From contig CALRRO020000003.1 of NCBI GenBank assembly GCA_943370595.1, positions 248,001 to 312,000 on the forward strand: a stretch of 64,000 nt of DNA, written 5' to 3'. How positions within the stretch are numbered: position 1 is the first letter of the stretch; the number at the start of each line of letters is the position of its first letter. Below the pieces are notes generated by a model that saw nothing but the letters and a program-made list of their open reading frames with translations, made no database searches and had not been told where the DNA came from. The position numbers and the translations under genes are program-made. This DNA comes from Piscinibacter sp943370595 (lineage in GTDB: Bacteria > Pseudomonadota > Gammaproteobacteria > Burkholderiales > Burkholderiaceae_C). Shown here piece by piece: positions 32,452 through 40,587 of this stretch.

Positions 32452-33413
32452 GTGCCGCCGCATCCCTGGCGCAGGTGCGCCGCTGGAAGCCCTGGGAGAT
32501 CGCCATCCTGGTGGCGCTGCCGCTGACCTGGTTCGTCGCCGGCGAGCAGCATTCGCTGCTGGCCAACGAGATCGCCATCTTTGCGCTGTTCGCCGTCTCG
32601 CTGGACCTGATCCTCGGTTATGCCGGCATCGTCTCGCTGGGCCACGCCGCCTTCTTCGGCACCGGCGCGTACGCGGCGGCGCTGTTCGCCAAGCACGTGA
32701 ATCCCGACCCGCTGGTCGGCCTGGCCGTCGCGATCGGCGCGACGACGCTGCTCGGCGCCGTCAGCAGCGTGCTGGTGATGCGCGGCTCCGACCTGGCGCG
32801 GCTGATGATCACGCTGGGCGTGGCCGCGCTGCTCTACGAACTGGCCAACAAGCTCGACTTCACCGGCGGCGCCGACGGATTGCAAGGCGTGGTGATGGGT
32901 TCGCTGCTCGGTCGCTTCGAGTTCGACCTCTACGGTCGCACCGCCTATGCCTACTCGCTGATCGTGCTGGTGCTCGGCCTGCTGATCGCGCGGCGCATCG
33001 TGAACTCGCCGTTCGGCTGGTCGCTGCAGGCGATCCGCGACAACCGGCTGCGCGCCGCGGCGATCGGCCTGAACGTCGATGCGCGGCTGGGGGTGACCTA
33101 CACCATCTCTGCGGCGATGGCCGGTGCGGCGGGTGGCCTGATGGCGCAGACCTCCGGCTTCGCCTCGCTCGACGGCCTGGACTTCCATCGCAGCGCCGAC
33201 ACCATGCTGATCGTCGTGATCGGCGGTGCCGGCTGGCTCTATGGCGGCCTGTTCGGCGCCATCGGCTTCAAGTTGCTGCACCATCTGCTGTCGACCTGGA
33301 CGCCGCAGTACTGGACCTTCTGGCTGGGCCTGTTCCTGGTCGTGCTGGTGATGGTCGGCCGCGATCGTTTCTTCAAGCCCTGGACCTGGTTCCGCAAGGG
33401 AGGCGGCACATGA
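32448..33413 (+). CDS. livM: Liv-type ABC transporter permease (LivM family), cluster C
   Basis: 321 aa with some nine membrane segments. AGIVSLGHAAFFGTGAYAA and VIGGAGWLYGGLFGAIGF are the LivM hallmarks; the end is a basic tail (PWTWFRKGGGT). The ATG at 32448 is coupled to the livH stop, and the livG start at 33410 overlaps its own stop. Long in-frame upstream extension is only the out-of-phase shadow of livH. Confidence 0.9.
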   Translation: MSAAASLAQVRRWKPWEIAILVALPLTWFVAGEQHSLLANEIAIFALFAVSLDLILGYAGIVSLGHAAFFGTGAYAAALFAKHVNPDPLVGLAVAIGATTLLGAVSSVLVMRGSDLARLMITLGVAALLYELANKLDFTGGADGLQGVVMGSLLGRFEFDLYGRTAYAYSLIVLVLGLLIARRIVNSPFGWSLQAIRDNRLRAAAIGLNVDARLGVTYTISAAMAGAAGGLMAQTSGFASLDGLDFHRSADTMLIVVIGGAGWLYGGLFGAIGFKLLHHLLSTWTPQYWTFWLGLFLVVLVMVGRDRFFKPWTWFRKGGGT

Positions 33414-34165
33414 CCGTCGTCCTCGAAACGAAGAACCTGGTCAAGCGCTTCGGCGCCTTTGCCGCCACCAACGATGTCTCGCTGAAGGTCGAGAAGGGCG
33501 CGCGCCAGGCGTTGATCGGACCGAACGGCGCCGGCAAGACGACGCTGATCAATCTGCTGACCGGCGTGCTCGAGCCGACCTCGGGCAGCGTGATCCTCGA
33601 AGGCGAGGACATCACGAAGCTGCCCTCGCACCAGCGCGTGCGCCGCGGCATCGTGCGCACCTTCCAGATCAACCAGCTGTTCAGCGAGCTGACGCCGCTG
33701 GAGTCGCTGGCGCTGACGGTGTCCAACCAGATCGGCATCAGCGGCCGCATCTGGCAGGCGCTGGGCCGCGACGATCGTGTGGCGCAGCGCTGCGACGAGC
33801 TGCTCAAGCAATTCCACCTCGACGACGTGCAGGACCAGAAGGTCGCGCTGCTCGCCTACGGCAAGCGTCGACAGCTGGAGATCGCCACGGCGCTGGCCTG
33901 CAGTCCGCGCGTGCTGCTGCTCGACGAGCCGGTGGCCGGCGTGCCCGAAGGCGAACGACAGGAGATCTTCGACATCGTCAACGCCCTGCCCGCCGAAGTG
34001 ACGGTGCTGCTGATCGAACACGACATGGACCTGGTCTTTAACTTCGCGCGGACGGTCTCGGTGCTGGTCAACGGCGCGCTGTTCGCCGAGGGCGACGTGA
34101 AGAGCATCGCCAATGATCCGCGCGTGAAGTCGGTCTACCTCGGGGAGGGCACGCCGCATGGCTGA
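33410..34165 (+). CDS. livG: Liv-type ABC transporter ATPase (LivG family), cluster C
   Basis: 251 aa. Walker A GPNGAGKTTL, signature LLAYGKRRQLEIA (relaxed LivG form), Walker B VLLLDEPVAGV, switch LLIEHDMDLV and the C-terminal SVYLGEGTP. It overlaps livM by 4 bp and livF by 8 bp. It pairs with LivF to power import. Confidence 0.9.
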   Translation: MTVVLETKNLVKRFGAFAATNDVSLKVEKGARQALIGPNGAGKTTLINLLTGVLEPTSGSVILEGEDITKLPSHQRVRRGIVRTFQINQLFSELTPLESLALTVSNQIGISGRIWQALGRDDRVAQRCDELLKQFHLDDVQDQKVALLAYGKRRQLEIATALACSPRVLLLDEPVAGVPEGERQEIFDIVNALPAEVTVLLIEHDMDLVFNFARTVSVLVNGALFAEGDVKSIANDPRVKSVYLGEGTPHG

Positions 34166-34865
34166 GCTGCTGCGTGTCGAAGGCCTGAAGTCGGGCTACG
34201 GCGAGGCCGTGGTCGTGCAGGGCATCGACCTGGTGCTGGAGAAGGGTGCCTCGCTCGCGCTGCTGGGCCGCAACGGCACTGGCAAGACGACGCTGCTCAA
34301 CACCCTGGTGGGCGCAACGCGCCACCATGCCGGGCGCATCGTGCTCGACGGCCAGGACATCACCTCGATGGCCTCGTTCAAGCGCGCGGCCGCCGGCATC
34401 GGCTGGGTGCCACAGGAGCGCAACATCTTCAAGTCGCTGACCGTCGAGGAGAACCTCAGCGCGGTGGCGCGGCCGGGGCCGTGGACGGTGGCGCGCGCCT
34501 ACGAGATGTTCCCGCGCCTGGCCGAGCGCCGCGCCAACCTCGGCAACCAGCTGTCCGGTGGCGAGCAGCAGATGCTCGCAGTGGCGCGCGCGCTGGTGTT
34601 GAACCCGAAGCTGCTGCTGCTCGACGAACCGCTGGAGGGCCTGGCGCCCATCATCGTCGAGGAACTGCTGCGCTCGATCGGCCGCGTGGTGCGCGACGAA
34701 GGCATGTCGGCCATCATCGTGGAGCAGAACCCGAAGATGATCCTGCCGATCACGCAGACCGCGCTGGTGCTCGACCGAGGTGCGGTGGTGCACCGCGGTC
34801 AGAGCGAGTCACTGCTCGCCGACCCGTCGACGCTGGAGAAATGGCTGGCCGTGGCCAGCCACTGA
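34158..34865 (+). CDS. livF: Liv-type ABC transporter ATPase (LivF family), cluster C
   Basis: 235 aa. Walker A GRNGTGKTTLL, signature LSGGEQQML, Walker B LLLLDEPLEGLAP and IIVEQNPKMIL. Its start lies inside the livG end. It is the last transporter gene; its stop is 7 bp from the stop of the convergent pobA gene, with no obvious terminator between them. Confidence 0.9.
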   Translation: MAELLRVEGLKSGYGEAVVVQGIDLVLEKGASLALLGRNGTGKTTLLNTLVGATRHHAGRIVLDGQDITSMASFKRAAAGIGWVPQERNIFKSLTVEENLSAVARPGPWTVARAYEMFPRLAERRANLGNQLSGGEQQMLAVARALVLNPKLLLLDEPLEGLAPIIVEELLRSIGRVVRDEGMSAIIVEQNPKMILPITQTALVLDRGAVVHRGQSESLLADPSTLEKWLAVASH

Positions 34866-34872
34866 GTTCAAC

Positions 34873-36045
34873 TCACAGCGGCAGGCCGACGTAGTTCTCC
34901 GCCATCGTCGTCGAGGCAGCGACCGAGTTCACCAGGTAGTCCAGCTCCGCGGCCTGCATCTTCTGGCCGAAGGCGCCGGTCTCCGGGAACTTGTGCATCA
35001 GGCTGGTAAACCACCAGGAGAAGCGCTCGGCGCGCCAGATGCGGCGCAGGCAGCGCTGCGAGTAGTCGTCGATGCCGGCGCTGCTCTTGTCGCGGTAGTA
35101 CTCGGCGATCGCGCTGCCCAGGTAGCTGACGTCGGTGGCCGCCAGGTTCAGGCCCTTGGCGCCGGTGGGCGGCACGATGTGCGCGGCATCACCGGCGAGG
35201 AACAGGCGGCCGAAGCGCATCGGCTCGGCGACGAAGCTGCGCAGCGGCGCGATGCTCTTCTCGATCGACGGACCCGTCACCAGCGACTCGGCGGCTTCGG
35301 GGTCGAGGCGGCGGCGTAGTTCGTCCCAGAAGGCGTCGTCGGACCAGTTCTCGACCTTGTCGTCCAGCGAGCACTGCACGTAGTGGCGGCTGCGCGTCGG
35401 CGAGCGCATGCTGCACAGCGCGAAGCCGCGCTCGTGGTTCGAATAGATCAGTTCGTGCGCGGCCGGCGGCGTGTCCGACAGGATCCCGAGCCAGCCGAAC
35501 GGGTAGACCCGCTCGAAGGTCTGGATCGCGCCGGCCGGTACGCTGGCGCGGCTGACGCCGTGGTAGCCGTCGCAGCCGGCGATGAAGTCGCACTCGATCT
35601 CGTGGCTCGCGCCGTCCTTCTGGTAGCGCACGCGCGGCTTGCTGCCATCGAAGTCGTGCAGGCTGACGTTGGCCGCTTCGTAGATCGTCGTCAGGCCCTT
35701 GGCGGCGCGGTCGGCCATCAGGTCGCGCGTCACCTCGGTCTGGCCGTAGACCATCACCTGCTTGCCGCCGGTCAGCGTCTTCATGTCGATGCGGTGGCGC
35801 GCGCCGCCGAAGCACAGCTCGAAGCCGCCGTGCACCAGACCCTCGCGGTGCATGCGCGCGCCGACGCCGACAGCGTCGAGCAGGTCGACGGTGACCTGCT
35901 CCAGCACGCCGGCACGGATGCGGCCGAGCACGTACTCGGGGGTCTTCGCTTCGAGGATGACGGCCTCGACGCCCGCCTTGGCGAGCAGCGCGCCGAGCAG
36001 CAGGCCCGAGGGGCCGGCGCCGATGATGGCGACCTGGGTCTTCAT
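34873..36045 (-). CDS. pobA: 4-Hydroxybenzoate 3-monooxygenase
   Basis: 390 aa, the length of known PobA. GAGPSG near residue 9 binds FAD, GCDGYHGVSR is the DG motif and LFLAGDAAHIVPPTGAKGLN spans the GD motif with the active-site proline. Substrate-site equivalents of the Pseudomonas enzyme are visible: Tyr in YPFGWLG, Ser and Arg in CSMRS, Tyr in RHYVQC and the C-terminal Tyr in ENYVGLPL. It uses NADPH and O2 to make protocatechuate in the cytosol. It lies 30 bp downstream of an IclR gene on the same strand. Confidence 0.95.
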   Translation of the reverse strand: MKTQVAIIGAGPSGLLLGALLAKAGVEAVILEAKTPEYVLGRIRAGVLEQVTVDLLDAVGVGARMHREGLVHGGFELCFGGARHRIDMKTLTGGKQVMVYGQTEVTRDLMADRAAKGLTTIYEAANVSLHDFDGSKPRVRYQKDGASHEIECDFIAGCDGYHGVSRASVPAGAIQTFERVYPFGWLGILSDTPPAAHELIYSNHERGFALCSMRSPTRSRHYVQCSLDDKVENWSDDAFWDELRRRLDPEAAESLVTGPSIEKSIAPLRSFVAEPMRFGRLFLAGDAAHIVPPTGAKGLNLAATDVSYLGSAIAEYYRDKSSAGIDDYSQRCLRRIWRAERFSWWFTSLMHKFPETGAFGQKMQAAELDYLVNSVAASTTMAENYVGLPL

Positions 36046-36075
36046 GGGTGTGTCTCCGTGGGATGTGGTCTGGGT

Positions 36076-36876
36076 TCAGAGCTGGCGGCGCAGTGCCGCC
36101 TGGGTCTGGCGCAGCGCCGGCAGGCAGTCGTCGACGAGCTGTTCGACCGTGCGCCGCGCGGCGTGCGCGCTGACGTTGATGGCGGCGAGCACCATGCCGT
36201 CGGCGCTGACCAGCGGGACCGAGATCGTGCGCAGGCCGGGCTCCAGTTCCTGGTCGACGACTGCATAGCCCTGCGCACGCACGCGGGCGATCTCGGCGCG
36301 CAGCCGCTCGGCGTCGGTGATCGTGTGCGGCGTGCGCGCCTCGAGGCGGCAGCCGGCGAGCCAGGCATCGAACTGCGCCGGCGGCAGCGCTGCCAGCAGC
36401 ACGCGGCCGTTGGCGGTGCAGTAGGCCGGCACGCGCGTGCCCGGCTGCAAGGTGCTGGAGACGAGCTGGCCGGCGGTCAGCGCGGCGATGCAGATGACGT
36501 CGTCACCGTCGAGCACGCCGGAGGACGAGGCCTCCTTCAGTGCGGAGACGAGGCGGTGCAGCTCTGGCTGCACCACGCGCGGCAGCCGGCCCGAGTGCAT
36601 GTAGCTCTGCGCCAGCCGCAGCACCTTGGCCGAGAGCGACCAGCGGCCACGATCGCTGCGCACGTAGCCCAGGTGCTCGAGCGTGATGAGGTAGCGGCGC
36701 GCGGCCGCGCGGGTCAGGCCGCAGCGCTCGGCGACCTCGGTGACCGACAGCAGCGGCCGTTCCTGGTCGAAGGCGCAGATCACCGCCAGGCCCTTCTCCA
36801 GGCCGGCGATCAGGTCGCGCGCCTGCGGGGCTGGCCGCTCGGGCGCGGCGTCGTCGGGGTGGAGCGGGGCGAGCAT
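36076..36876 (-). CDS. IclR family regulator adjacent to pobA (PobR/PcaR type)
   Basis: 266 aa. A winged helix at residues 20-90 (LLSVTEVAERCGLTRAAARRYLITLEHLGYV) is followed by the IclR effector domain (DGDDVICIAA, GRVLLAALP, GYAVVDQELEPGLRTISVPL). Such regulators of the PobR/PcaR/PcaU group respond to 4-hydroxybenzoate, protocatechuate or beta-ketoadipate, usually as activators. The order iclR-pobA on one strand with a 30-bp gap suggests a shared transcript plus direct control. A PcaR-like motif lies 50 bp upstream of its start. Confidence 0.87.
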   Translation of the reverse strand: MLAPLHPDDAAPERPAPQARDLIAGLEKGLAVICAFDQERPLLSVTEVAERCGLTRAAARRYLITLEHLGYVRSDRGRWSLSAKVLRLAQSYMHSGRLPRVVQPELHRLVSALKEASSSGVLDGDDVICIAALTAGQLVSSTLQPGTRVPAYCTANGRVLLAALPPAQFDAWLAGCRLEARTPHTITDAERLRAEIARVRAQGYAVVDQELEPGLRTISVPLVSADGMVLAAINVSAHAARRTVEQLVDDCLPALRQTQAALRRQL

Positions 36877-36925
36877 GGTGGCGGCAGCGGTGTGCGGGGC
36901 AATTTACCCGCGATCAATCGCCAAC

Positions 36926-36941
36926 GTGCGGTTAAGCGAAC
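36926..36941 (-). promoter_or_regulatory. Candidate PcaR/PobR-like site before the iclR gene
   Basis: On the minus strand GTTCGC-TTAA-CCGCAC resembles the 15-bp motif GTTCGATAATCGCAC reported for PcaR, with one extra central base. Its core also occurs at 30139-30146 in the divergent promoter region of transporter cluster C. This would fit autoregulation and joint control of transporter and pobA. Confidence 0.4.
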
Positions 36942-36980
36942 TTCTGCGCGGTATTCGCGCACTCAGTCGGCGTCAATCCA

Positions 36981-38249
36981 TCAGCCCGTGCGGCCCGCCT
37001 GCTCCAGTTGCGCTCGCGCCGATGCCTTCGACAGCTGCCAGGCCATGCCGCCCCCCAGCGCGAGCACGCTGCCCAGCAGCAGCAGCCAGGCCAGCGTGGC
37101 CGCGGCGGCGCGCGGGCGCGTCACGCCGAAGGCATGGCGGAAGGCGCCCCAGCCGACGATGCACCACAGCACCGTCATCAGCCAGGTCAGCGCGCCGGTG
37201 CCCAGGCCGGCCACTGCCGGGATCGCCTTCAGGCCCAGGGTGCGGGTGAGGGCCTCGCCGCTGGCCTGAGGCGCCAGCCTCGAGAAGCCGATCGCCTCGG
37301 CGAAGCTGCCGAACCAGCCGGGGTCGTAGAAGCTGGCGCCGAAGCCGAACACCAGCGCGCCGCCAGCCATTCCCAGCCAGGCGCCGCTGACCAGGTAGGC
37401 CATGATCAGCGTGACCTGCTGCAGTTCGATGCGCCGCCCGGCCAGCCGCCAGGCGAGCATCAGCGCCACCGACAGCAGCGTCGTCAGCACCAGGCCCGCC
37501 AGCACCAGGCCCAGCGTGCCGCCGAGGAAGCGCCGCGCCAGTTCGGCCATCGACGACGAGTCCGCCTGCAGCTGGAATCCCAGCAGCACCAGCAGGCTGC
37601 CGACCGCCAGGCTGCCGAGCAGGAACACCAGCGCGCGCACATGGTCGATGGCCTGACCGGTCTGCTGCTTGGCGATCATGCGCGTCGGGTGCGTGGCCAG
37701 CTCCAGCAGGCTCAGCGCGAAGCGGGCGCCGGAGCCGAACAGCGGCGTGCGGCCGGGCATGTCGCCCATGGCCGGACGCTCGGACTCGATCACGTAGCGC
37801 GTCTGCAGGGTGCGGATCAGCGTGTCGGTGTCGAAGTGCCAGCGGCTTTCGGACAGTTCCACCGCGTTGATGCGCCACAGCTCGGCGATCGATTTCGGCA
37901 GCGCCTCTCGCGCCGGCATGGGCGCACCTTCCACCAGCACCGGGATGACCGGCACATGGGCCTGCAGCGCGGTCTCGATTTCCTGGCGCACGAAGTCGCC
38001 GGGCAGGTCGAGGCGGCGCCTTCCGTCTGCATCCTGAGCCTTCAACCATTCGGGGCCGATGATCGCCAGCACCACCGTCGAGGTGCTCACCGCGCGGCGG
38101 ATCGCCTCGGTGAAGTCCTCGCCGGGGTTGATCGACTGGTGGTCGCGGAACACCCGGCCCGCGCCGAAGTGCTCCTCCAGCCGGTCGGCCAGGCGGCCGG
38201 TGGCGCTGCTGCTGTCCTGGCGCCGGTAGGACAGGAAGATGTCGGTCAT
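36981..38249 (-). CDS. TIR-domain membrane protein with C-terminal Yip1-like region
   Basis: 422 aa. Residues 1-150 are a bacterial TIR domain: DIFLSYRRQDS (box 1), VFRDHQSINPGEDF, VVLAIIGPEWL and DFVRQEIETALQAHVPVIPVLV. The Glu in VRQEIETA aligns with the catalytic Glu of NAD-cleaving TIR domains. Residues 190-410 hold about five hydrophobic segments with the character of a Yip1-like membrane domain. So a cytosolic TIR is tethered to the inner membrane. It follows the PLP-dehydratase gene by 22 bp on the same strand. No known defence partner (ThsA-like, Argonaute-like, STING-like) is nearby. Role unknown: immunity, signalling or NAD turnover. Confidence 0.75.
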   Translation of the reverse strand: MTDIFLSYRRQDSSSATGRLADRLEEHFGAGRVFRDHQSINPGEDFTEAIRRAVSTSTVVLAIIGPEWLKAQDADGRRRLDLPGDFVRQEIETALQAHVPVIPVLVEGAPMPAREALPKSIAELWRINAVELSESRWHFDTDTLIRTLQTRYVIESERPAMGDMPGRTPLFGSGARFALSLLELATHPTRMIAKQQTGQAIDHVRALVFLLGSLAVGSLLVLLGFQLQADSSSMAELARRFLGGTLGLVLAGLVLTTLLSVALMLAWRLAGRRIELQQVTLIMAYLVSGAWLGMAGGALVFGFGASFYDPGWFGSFAEAIGFSRLAPQASGEALTRTLGLKAIPAVAGLGTGALTWLMTVLWCIVGWGAFRHAFGVTRPRAAAATLAWLLLLGSVLALGGGMAWQLSKASARAQLEQAGRTG

Positions 38250-38271
38250 GGGCTGACCTCGCCGTGAGGTG

Positions 38272-39207
38272 TCAGACGAGCGTCGCCGGGTCCACGTTCG
38301 CGCCGCACAGCACGAGGCAGATTCGCTGCCCTGCCTTCGCCTCGACAGCGCCGCTGCGCAGCGCCGCGAGCGGCAGGGCCGCGGCCGGCTCCACCGCGAG
38401 CTTCAGAGACTGCCACAGCCATTTCTGGGCGTCGAGGATGCTCTCATCCCCAAGGGGGATCGATTGCAGGGGATGGCGCTGCACGATGTCCCACGCGAGC
38501 GAGCCGATGCGCCGCGCGCCGAGCGCATCGGCAGCGATGCCGCCGACCTCGACATCGACCGGCGCGCCGGCGGCCAGCGCCGCGTGCAGCGTCGGCGCGC
38601 GTTCGGGCTCCAGCGCGACGATGTGCGTGCGGCCCGCGAACCACGCTGCGATGCCGCCGACCAGCCCGCCGCCGCCGACGCTGACCAGCAGCGCGTCCGG
38701 CACGCCGGCCTGCTGCTCGATCTCGCGCGCCAGCGCGCCGGCGCCAGCCAGCACCTCGGGCTGGTCGTAGGCATGGGTCATCAGCGCGCCGGTCTCGCGC
38801 TGGCGCTGCTGGCAGGCAGCGAAGGCGTCCGCATAGGCGGCGCCGGTGACCACGACAGTTGCGCCGAGCTTGTGCAGCCGGTCGCGTTTGGCCGGCGAGA
38901 TGACCGTGGGCACGAAGATCTCGGCCGGCACACCGAGCGCCTGCGCGGCCGTCGCGGTGGCGATGCCGGCATTGCCGCCCGACGCGGCAATCACGCCGGC
39001 CGCCGGCAAGGGGTTGGCGAGCAGCCGGTTGAACATGCCGCGCGCCTTGAAGCTGCCCGACACCTGCAGTTGCTCGAGCTTGATCCAGACCTCGAATTCC
39101 GCGCCGGGCAGGCCGAGTTCGCCGCTGCGCAGCACCCACAGCGGCGTGCGCCGCACATGCGGTGCAGCGCGCGCCGCCGCGGCCTCGATGTCGGCGGTGG
39201 TGATCAC
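38272..39207 (-). CDS. PLP-dependent threonine/serine dehydratase family enzyme
   Basis: 311 aa, fold type II. SGSFKARGM near residue 52 holds the PLP lysine, ASGGNAGIA the asparagine loop and VSVGGGGLVGG the glycine-rich phosphate loop. The start is GTG at 39207, overlapping the TGA of pcaF (GTGA), so translation is coupled; no ATG fits. It lacks the C-terminal ACT domain of biosynthetic threonine deaminase, which suggests catabolic serine/threonine or hydroxyaspartate dehydration. Placement behind pcaF is unusual for that role. Confidence 0.8.
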   Translation of the reverse strand: MITTADIEAAAARAAPHVRRTPLWVLRSGELGLPGAEFEVWIKLEQLQVSGSFKARGMFNRLLANPLPAAGVIAASGGNAGIATATAAQALGVPAEIFVPTVISPAKRDRLHKLGATVVVTGAAYADAFAACQQRQRETGALMTHAYDQPEVLAGAGALAREIEQQAGVPDALLVSVGGGGLVGGIAAWFAGRTHIVALEPERAPTLHAALAAGAPVDVEVGGIAADALGARRIGSLAWDIVQRHPLQSIPLGDESILDAQKWLWQSLKLAVEPAAALPLAALRSGAVEAKAGQRICLVLCGANVDPATLV

Positions 39208-40406
39208 ACCCGCTCGACGATCAACGCGATGCCCTGGCCGACGCCGATGCACATCGTGCACAGCGCATAGCGGCCACGGATACGGTGCAGCTGGTTGACC
39301 GCGGTGGTGACCAGCCGCGCGCCGCTGGCGCCCAGCGGGTGGCCGAGCGCGATGGCACCGCCGTTCGGGTTGACCCGCGGGTCGTCGTCGGGCAGGCCCA
39401 GATCGCGCAGCACCGCCAGTCCCTGCGCAGCGAAGGCCTCGTTCAGCTCGATCACGTCCATCTGCGCGAGGGTGAGGCCGGTCAGCGCCAGCACCTTGCG
39501 CGTGGCCGGCGCCGGGCCGATGCCCATGATGCGCGGCGGCACGCCGGCGGTGGCCATGCCGACCACGCGGGCGCGCGGCGTCAGGCCATGCTTCGCTGCG
39601 GCGGCTTCGCCGGCCAGCAGCAGCGCGCAGGAGCCGTCGTTGACGCCCGAGGCGTTGCCGGCGGTCACCGTGCCGTCCGGCCGCACCACGCCCTTGAGCT
39701 TTGCGAGTGCCTCCAGGCTGGTCTCGCGCGGATGTTCGTCCTTGTTCACGACGATCGCTTCGCCCTTCTTCTGGGGAATCGTTACCGGCGTGATCTCCGC
39801 GTCGAAGAAGCCGGCCTGCTGCGCGGCCACCGCCTTCAGCTGCGAGGCCATCGCCATGCGGTCCTGCGCTTCGCGCTCGATCTTGTAGTCGGTGGCGACG
39901 TTCTCGGCCGTCTCCGGCATCGAATCGACGCCATGCATCTCCTTCATCAGCTTGTTGACGAAGCGCCAGCCGATGGTGGTGTCGTAGATCGCGTTGCTGC
40001 GGCTGAAGGCGCTCTCGGCCTTGGGCATGACGAAGGGCGCGCGGCTCATGCTCTCGACGCCGCCGGCGATCATCAGCTGCGCTTCGCCGCTTTTGATGGC
40101 GCGGGCCGCGGTGCCGACGGCGTCCATGCCCGAGCCGCACAGGCGGTTGATGGTCGAGCCGGGCAGCTCGATCGGCAGGCCGGCCAGCAGGCTGGCCATG
40201 TGCGCGACGTTGCGGTTGTCCTCGCCCGCCTGGTTGGCGCAGCCGTAGATCACGTCGGTGACCGCCGCCCAGTCGAGCTTCGGATGGCGCGCCAACAACG
40301 CCTTCAAGGGCACGGCGGCGAGGTCGTCGGTGCGCACCGACGAGAGGGCGCCGCCGTAGCGGCCGATCGGCGTGCGCAGCGCATCGCAGATGAAGGCGTG
40401 GTGCAT
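39204..40406 (-). CDS. pcaF: 3-Oxoadipyl-CoA thiolase
   Basis: 400 aa. AFICDALRTPIGRYGGALSS opens it, the nucleophile is in NRLCGSGMDAV, the motif NEAFAAQG and His in GGAIALGHPLGASG are canonical, and CTMCIGVGQG has the second Cys. YGCANQAGEDNRNVAHMA is a hallmark of the PcaF/PaaJ group. It would cleave 3-oxoadipyl-CoA to succinyl-CoA and acetyl-CoA. The ATG at 40406 follows GGAG (40416-40413) by six bases. The promoter is packed with AGTTC/GAACT repeats. Other pca genes are not in the window. Confidence 0.9.
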   Translation of the reverse strand: MHHAFICDALRTPIGRYGGALSSVRTDDLAAVPLKALLARHPKLDWAAVTDVIYGCANQAGEDNRNVAHMASLLAGLPIELPGSTINRLCGSGMDAVGTAARAIKSGEAQLMIAGGVESMSRAPFVMPKAESAFSRSNAIYDTTIGWRFVNKLMKEMHGVDSMPETAENVATDYKIEREAQDRMAMASQLKAVAAQQAGFFDAEITPVTIPQKKGEAIVVNKDEHPRETSLEALAKLKGVVRPDGTVTAGNASGVNDGSCALLLAGEAAAAKHGLTPRARVVGMATAGVPPRIMGIGPAPATRKVLALTGLTLAQMDVIELNEAFAAQGLAVLRDLGLPDDDPRVNPNGGAIALGHPLGASGARLVTTAVNQLHRIRGRYALCTMCIGVGQGIALIVERV

Positions 40407-40435
40407 GAATGTCTCCAAAGGAACTCTGGACGAGA

Positions 40436-40472
40436 AAGTTCGTATATAGAACTTGAGTTCACTAATTGAACT
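40436..40472. promoter_or_regulatory. Tandem AGTTC-N7-GAACT operators at the pcaF promoter
   Basis: AAGTTC-N7-GAACTT (40436-40454) and AGTTC-N7-GAACT (40456-40472) are centred 19 bp apart. TATATA (40443-40448) lies in the first spacer and could be the -10 for pcaF. The inner halves also form GAACTTGAGTTC, a perfect 12-bp palindrome. The binding regulator is not obvious; none lies adjacent. Confidence 0.6.
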
Positions 40473-40587
40473 AAGTGTGGCAGTTTAGGCGCCCCGCACC
40501 GTAGTGTGCAAGCCGCCGGCTCAAGTCGGACGCCGACATGGCCGAAACAACACGCAGCCCCGCCCGGGTTCTCCCTTTGCTGCCCAC

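Noticed and set aside
36981..38249. A Thoeris or other TIR-based defence system
   Set aside because: No second component (SIR2/SLOG, Argonaute, STING or similar) nearby; neighbours are metabolic. A lone TIR protein does not establish a system.
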